This document shows positions 60,379 through 64,000 of a DNA stretch of 64,000 nt, one piece after another; within the stretch, counting starts at the first letter, position 1, and each line of letters starts with the position of its first letter. The notes under the pieces are model-generated. The model saw only the letters and a list, made by a program, of their open reading frames with translations. It did not search any database and was not told the origin of the DNA. The DNA comes from Brochothrix campestris (GTDB lineage Bacteria; Bacillota; Bacilli; Lactobacillales; Listeriaceae). Made by a program: the position numbers and the translations under genes. Location: the NCBI RefSeq assembly GCF_046058945.1, contig NZ_CP175511.1, forward strand, positions 1,302,001-1,366,000, in the 5' to 3' direction.

Positions 60379-62016
60379 ATGAATGAATGGATGCAAATTT
60401 ACAATCCATTAGACAACATCGCGTTATCAGGCATCGTCGCAGCTTTGCCAATCATCACCTTTTTACTTTGTTTAACTGTCTTTAAATTACAAGGATACAT
60501 TTCAGGTCTTATCAGTATCATCGTGGCTGCAATTATCGCAATGACTGTTTATGATTTCCCCATTCAAAAGGTTTTTGGTGCAACAACACTCGGTGTCTTA
60601 TCAGCCATCTGGCCAGTTGCTAGTATTATTATCACTGCCATCTTCCTCTATAAATTAACTGTCAAAACCGGTTATTTTGAAATCATCAAGAGTTCGATTA
60701 CTTCGGTAACAGCCGACCAACGGATTCAAGTTATTATCGTAGCATTCGCCTTCGGAGCTTTCCTCGAAGGGGCGGCCGGATTCGGTGCACCTGTAGCGAT
60801 TACAGCTGCAATATTAGTTGGTTTAGGTTTCAAACCACTTTATGCAGCGGGCCTTTGTTTACTCGCCAACATCGCAGGTGGAGCCTACGGGGCGATGGGG
60901 ATTCCCGTATCATCACCAGCCCTTTTAACTGGCTTAGATGCGCTTGACGTCTCTGCTTACACATCTGTCTTAATGCCAATTCTTTCTATTATAATTGTGT
61001 TCATTTTAATCTTCGCGATTGATGGTTTCAAAGGGATTCGTCAAACGCTACCAGCTATTTTAGTCAGTGGCGGTGTATTTGCCGGCGTACAATACTTAAT
61101 CCTCAATACGATTGGACCGGCTCTCGTTGATATTTTCGCGGCACTTGCAAGCCTAATCGCGCTCATCATTTTATTACGTTTTTGGCAACCAAAAGATATC
61201 TATCGTATCAATAAAGCCGAAAAAGTCACACCGCTTGAACAAAAAACAAACTATTCAATGACACAAATCATTTTCGCTTGGTTACCATTTATTCTTTTAA
61301 CTGTTTTTGTAACCGTACTTAACTTGAACCCAGTTAAAGCTTTATTCGCAGCTGGTGGCCCGTTAGAGAAACTGATTTTCTTCATTCAAATTCCGGGTCT
61401 ACATAACACCGTTATTCAATCCGCACCAGTTGTTGAAGCTCAAATGACAATGGCCGCTATTTTCAAACTTGATTTATTTACCAATACAACAACCGCCATT
61501 GCTTTAGCTGGGTTGTTAACGATGATCATCTTCAAAGTAAGTTTCAAAACGTATAAAGACACGGCAATCGAAACCGTCAAAGAATTATGGCGCCCAATCT
61601 TAACCATCTGTAGCGTTTTAGCACTATCATTTATCTGTACATACTCAGGAATATCTGCCACAATGGGGATTGCACTTGCAAGTACAGGTAGCTTGTTCCC
61701 ACTATTCTCGCCAGTACTTGGTTGGTTAGGTGTATTCTTAACAGGTTCTGTCGTTAATAGTGGCTCATTATTCGCGCCACTGCAAGCGGTAACCGCCACT
61801 CAAATTGGTGTCGACCCTGCCTTCCTGGTCGCGATTAACGTCCTCGGTGGCGACATGGCTAAAATGTTATCACCACAATCAATTGCTGTTGCAACCGCTG
61901 CTGTTGGACTCGTAGGTCGTGAAAGTCAACTCTTCAAGTTCACAGTGAAATACAGCATATCTTTCTTAATTATCGTTGGCTTGTTCAGTCTTTTTTACTC
62001 AATGATTTTTATGTAG
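60379..62016 (+). CDS. lctP: L-lactate permease
   Basis: LctP-family secondary transporter for lactate (545 residues, about 12-14 membrane segments). Diagnostic segments include IIVAFAFGAFLEGAAGFGAPVAITAAILVGLGF, AGLCLLANIAGGAYGAMGIPV and FLTGSVVNSGSLFAPLQAVTATQIGVDP...NVLGGDMAKMLSPQSIAVA. ATG 60379 follows AATAGGAG. Divergent from ldh, so it could either export or take up the L-lactate made by that enzyme. Its terminator is displaced by repeat copy B. Confidence 0.95.
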   Translation: MNEWMQIYNPLDNIALSGIVAALPIITFLLCLTVFKLQGYISGLISIIVAAIIAMTVYDFPIQKVFGATTLGVLSAIWPVASIIITAIFLYKLTVKTGYFEIIKSSITSVTADQRIQVIIVAFAFGAFLEGAAGFGAPVAITAAILVGLGFKPLYAAGLCLLANIAGGAYGAMGIPVSSPALLTGLDALDVSAYTSVLMPILSIIIVFILIFAIDGFKGIRQTLPAILVSGGVFAGVQYLILNTIGPALVDIFAALASLIALIILLRFWQPKDIYRINKAEKVTPLEQKTNYSMTQIIFAWLPFILLTVFVTVLNLNPVKALFAAGGPLEKLIFFIQIPGLHNTVIQSAPVVEAQMTMAAIFKLDLFTNTTTAIALAGLLTMIIFKVSFKTYKDTAIETVKELWRPILTICSVLALSFICTYSGISATMGIALASTGSLFPLFSPVLGWLGVFLTGSVVNSGSLFAPLQAVTATQIGVDPAFLVAINVLGGDMAKMLSPQSIAVATAAVGLVGRESQLFKFTVKYSISFLIIVGLFSLFYSMIFM

Positions 62017-62057
62017 CATTACAAATGAAACAGACTTCATGTTCTTTGGAATTCTAT

Positions 62058-62267
62058 TACAGTGACTTTTTTACGAGATGATAAGACTGGATAGAACGGC
62101 TGTTATGTCCTCTAGTTCAATCAACCAGAAACTGTCACCTTTCAGAAAAATGGCAACGACGGTAAATAGTCGCCTTCATTTCTCTTCCAACCGGTTGATT
62201 TCACTTTCGTTCTAGGCATGACGAGCGAGCAAGTCGTAATGACCTAGAACAGCGTCTATTTTCAGTC
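62058..62267 (+). repeat. Dispersed repeat, copy B (left end truncated)
   Basis: About 210 bp very like copy C: ACAGTGACTTT, GATAAGACTGGATAG, TTCAATCAACCAGAAACTGTCACCTTTCAG split by the central hairpin, CGACGGTAAATAGTCGCC, GTTCTAGGCATGACGAGCGAGC and AGTCGTAATGACCTAGAAC. The AGACAAAG end is missing. It lies between the lctP stop and terminator. Confidence 0.8.
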
Positions 62268-62269
62268 CG

Positions 62270-62305
62270 AAACAGCGCCCTTCATATAAGAAGGGCGCTG
62301 TTTTT
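62270..62305 (+). terminator. lctP terminator
   Basis: Perfect 14-bp stem AAACAGCGCCCTTC/GAAGGGCGCTGTTT with a 6-base loop (62270-62303), followed by TT. Confidence 0.93.
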
Positions 62306-62411
62306 GTGTATAGCTTTTAATTTGAACAAGCTGTGCTTTAGATGTCTGCCAAACAGACGGTGTATCTGTGTGGGAATGCCTCTACACCCCTTTTAAAAAC
62401 GGGCAGATTGT

Positions 62412-62677
62412 AGACAAAGTTAAATCAAACTGCTTTTTCTGTAAAAAGTGGTCAAGCGACTTGGCTACGAGATGATAGCGCTGAATCGAAATGCTGTTAT
62501 CTCCTCTCATTCAATCAGCAAACTTCTATGATGTTTCATGGAAAAGTAGCGTCGGGAAATAGTCGAGATGTTATTTTCTCCAATCACTGCAGTGTAGAAC
62601 GGCTTTAAATTACTTTCGTTCTAGGAACGTCGAGCGAACAAGTCGTAATAACCTATAACCGCGGTTATCTTCAGTCT
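62412..62677 (+). repeat. Dispersed terminator-associated repeat, copy E
   Basis: Full-length copy of about 266 bp: AGACAAAGTTAAATC left end, CTTCTATGATGTTTCATGGAAAAG central hairpin, GTTCTAGG arm, and TTATCTTCAGTCT right end seven bases before the eutQ stop. No strong intrinsic terminator follows it on the minus strand; a GGTGTA/TACACC hairpin at 62360-62388 is the nearest structure. Confidence 0.8.
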
Positions 62678-62683
62678 CAAGGG

Positions 62684-63136
62684 TTAATTTTCTTTTTGTA
62701 ACCAGTCTGCTGGATAAGTCACATAAACGAAACGGGCATCACCTGTTACTGAAAATTGAATCGCGCTCCCTTTAGGGATTAAGAGGATTTCACCTGGTCC
62801 TGCGGAGATGGTTCGTCCGTCAATGATGACATCTAAACGACCCTCAATAATATAATCAATTTCATCGTAGGCCAGTTCCCAGTCAAAAGTTGTGTCCCTC
62901 ATTACCATCAATCCACAGCCTAAGCGAGGACTTTCAGTTAACGAGACCAAGTCTTTACAATAGACAACATCCGAGGGGTTTCCTGTATCTAAACGATCAT
63001 CTTCTGAAACATCTAATTGCGGTAACTTAATCGCGATTACGCCACTGGGATCGACCTGACGATCCGCTGCAATCCCTTTTTCTAACAATAGTTGACGAAC
63101 AAGTGCTTCAATCGCACTACGGTCTAGTTGAGTCAT
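62684..63136 (-). CDS. eutQ: Ethanolamine utilisation cupin EutQ
   Basis: EutQ-type protein of 150 residues: C-terminal cupin with GCGLMVMRDTTFDWELAYDEIDYIIEGRLDVIIDGRTISAGPGEILLIPKGSAIQFSVTGDARFVYVTYPADW. EutQ proteins are linked to ethanolamine breakdown and have been reported to have acetate kinase activity in Salmonella. ATG 63136 follows GGAGG. It trails eutH by 14 bp and ends the visible eut run. The usual microcompartment genes lie outside the window. Confidence 0.92.
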   Translation of the reverse strand: MTQLDRSAIEALVRQLLLEKGIAADRQVDPSGVIAIKLPQLDVSEDDRLDTGNPSDVVYCKDLVSLTESPRLGCGLMVMRDTTFDWELAYDEIDYIIEGRLDVIIDGRTISAGPGEILLIPKGSAIQFSVTGDARFVYVTYPADWLQKEN

Positions 63137-63150
63137 AACATTAACCTCCG

Positions 63151-64000
63151 TTATTTTTTAGTTGTTTTCAGCATGCGGTTAGCCATGTACATTGCCACAA
63201 AAATGGCTGTAATCCCACCAACAATTTTACCGACCATCATCGGAAAAATCATTGATGGAGCCACGCCCGCTGTAAATCCTAAATGATCCCCTAATACAAA
63301 TGAAGCAGAAACAGCAAACGCGACGTTAATAATTTTACCGCGGTTATCCATGTCTTTCATCATTTGAAACATCGGAATACTGTTCGCTAAAGTTGCCACC
63401 ATCCCTGCGGCTGCGATATCATTCATACCGAGTACTTTTCCTAACCCGAGCAATTGTTTTTTGAACACTTTCGTAATCACAAACACTAAGCAGAAAGCTC
63501 CAGCTAAGGTTAAGGCGATACTCCCGACAACTTCAATCCCTTCAGTAACGGGTGTCAAACCTTTAATAAGTGTCACATCAAGCAATTGTTGGGTTGCGCC
63601 GATTGCTAAGCCTAGAATTGCGACAACAACGACACCTTTACCAAAGACCGTGAATCCTTTAATCATTGCATCAGGCTTAAACCAAAGGCCTGCCATTATA
63701 ATGAGGGCAACTAACACAATTGGCACAAGGTTGTGTAACAACATCCCGATTGGGAAGCCTGCCACAAGTCCTCCAATTAAACAGCCGAGCGGAATGGTAA
63801 TTAAACCACATAACACACCGGTTGCTAAATACTGATTATCTTCTTTTTTGATGATACCAAGTGCTACTGGAATCGTAAACACAAGTGTCGGCCCCATCAT
63901 TGCACCTAAAATCGTCCCCGCAAACAGACCGGCTGCTGGTGTTTGTGCCATTTCAACAGCGAGGTTAAAACCACCCATGTCATTCGCTAGTAATGTTGTC
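63151..64000 (-). CDS. eutH: Ethanolamine permease EutH (N-terminus outside window)
   Basis: EutH transports ethanolamine across the membrane. The visible 280 or so residues contain LLANDMGGFNLAVEMAQ, IPVALGIIKKEDNQYLATGVLCGLITIPLGCLIGGL, NSIPMFQMMKDMDNRGKIINVAFAVSASFVLGDHLGFTAG, and many membrane helices. The ATG at 63978 is internal: the frame stays open to the window edge with TTLLAND upstream, as in full EutH, so the true start lies beyond 64000. Confidence 0.92.
   Translation of the reverse strand, partial: TTLLANDMGGFNLAVEMAQTPAAGLFAGTILGAMMGPTLVFTIPVALGIIKKEDNQYLATGVLCGLITIPLGCLIGGLVAGFPIGMLLHNLVPIVLVALIIMAGLWFKPDAMIKGFTVFGKGVVVVAILGLAIGATQQLLDVTLIKGLTPVTEGIEVVGSIALTLAGAFCLVFVITKVFKKQLLGLGKVLGMNDIAAAGMVATLANSIPMFQMMKDMDNRGKIINVAFAVSASFVLGDHLGFTAGVAPSMIFPMMVGKIVGGITAIFVAMYMANRMLKTTKK

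Noticed and set aside
13701..62677. Dispersed repeats as a CRISPR array or an autonomous IS
   Set aside because: Copies are scattered, lack spacers, encode no protein and have no strong terminal inverted repeats.

Overview
The window looks like chromosomal DNA of a low-to-moderate GC Firmicute of the Listeriaceae type (Listeria or Brochothrix relatives). Evidence: the gene order aconitase / SNF2 helicase / sbcC-sbcD / plsC / paired ABC exporter, the yneA-lexA and tkt-yneF neighbourhood, and the ftsK / ymfF-ymfH / rodZ / pgsA / cinA / recA / rny block all follow Bacillales-Listeria conserved order, with Bacillus-type SOS boxes and an M-box. The genus is not fixed by the sequence. Both window edges cut genes (aconitase on the left, EutH on the right). 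No rRNA, tRNA, CRISPR or prophage was seen.

Layout. 1-18.9 kb: aconitase (partial), a GNAT / SNF2 helicase / lytic transglycosylase operon, sbcDC nuclease, plsC, a LemA + TPM-domain membrane pair, ccdC, a heterodimeric ABC exporter and an MFS transporter. 19-26.4 kb: an MgtA-type Mg2+ ATPase behind an M-box riboswitch and attenuator, yneF, transketolase, then yneA/lexA diverging from a promoter region holding four SOS boxes. 26.4-34.4 kb: a rearranged haem operon (hemE-A-C-B-D) with a decayed ISL3-family copy on each side. 34.4-48.3 kb: rny, recA, cinA, pgsA, rodZ, two M16 peptidase-like genes, ftsK/spoIIIE and a CtpE-like P-type ATPase. 48.7-56.3 kb: a complete ten-gene histidine operon hisZ-G-D-B-H-A-F-I-E-C with a short promoter leader and a perfect 13-bp palindrome over the -10 region. 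56.5-64 kb: an NlpC/P60 hydrolase, an Mga/AtxA-like regulator, a KTSC protein, L-lactate dehydrogenase and lactate permease (divergent), and eutQ-eutH.

The most unusual signal is not a protein. A dispersed, non-coding, hairpin-rich repeat of about 250-265 bp (seven copies or fragments here: 13701-13950, 32530-32790, 45855-45910, 48449-48711, 56396-56519, 62058-62267, 62412-62677) sits each time just downstream of a stop codon; in six of seven cases a clear intrinsic terminator follows it. Two copies are bracketed by duplicated terminator hairpins. The two IS copies also landed in terminator hairpins, so 3' ends of transcription units look like preferred or tolerated landing sites in this genome.
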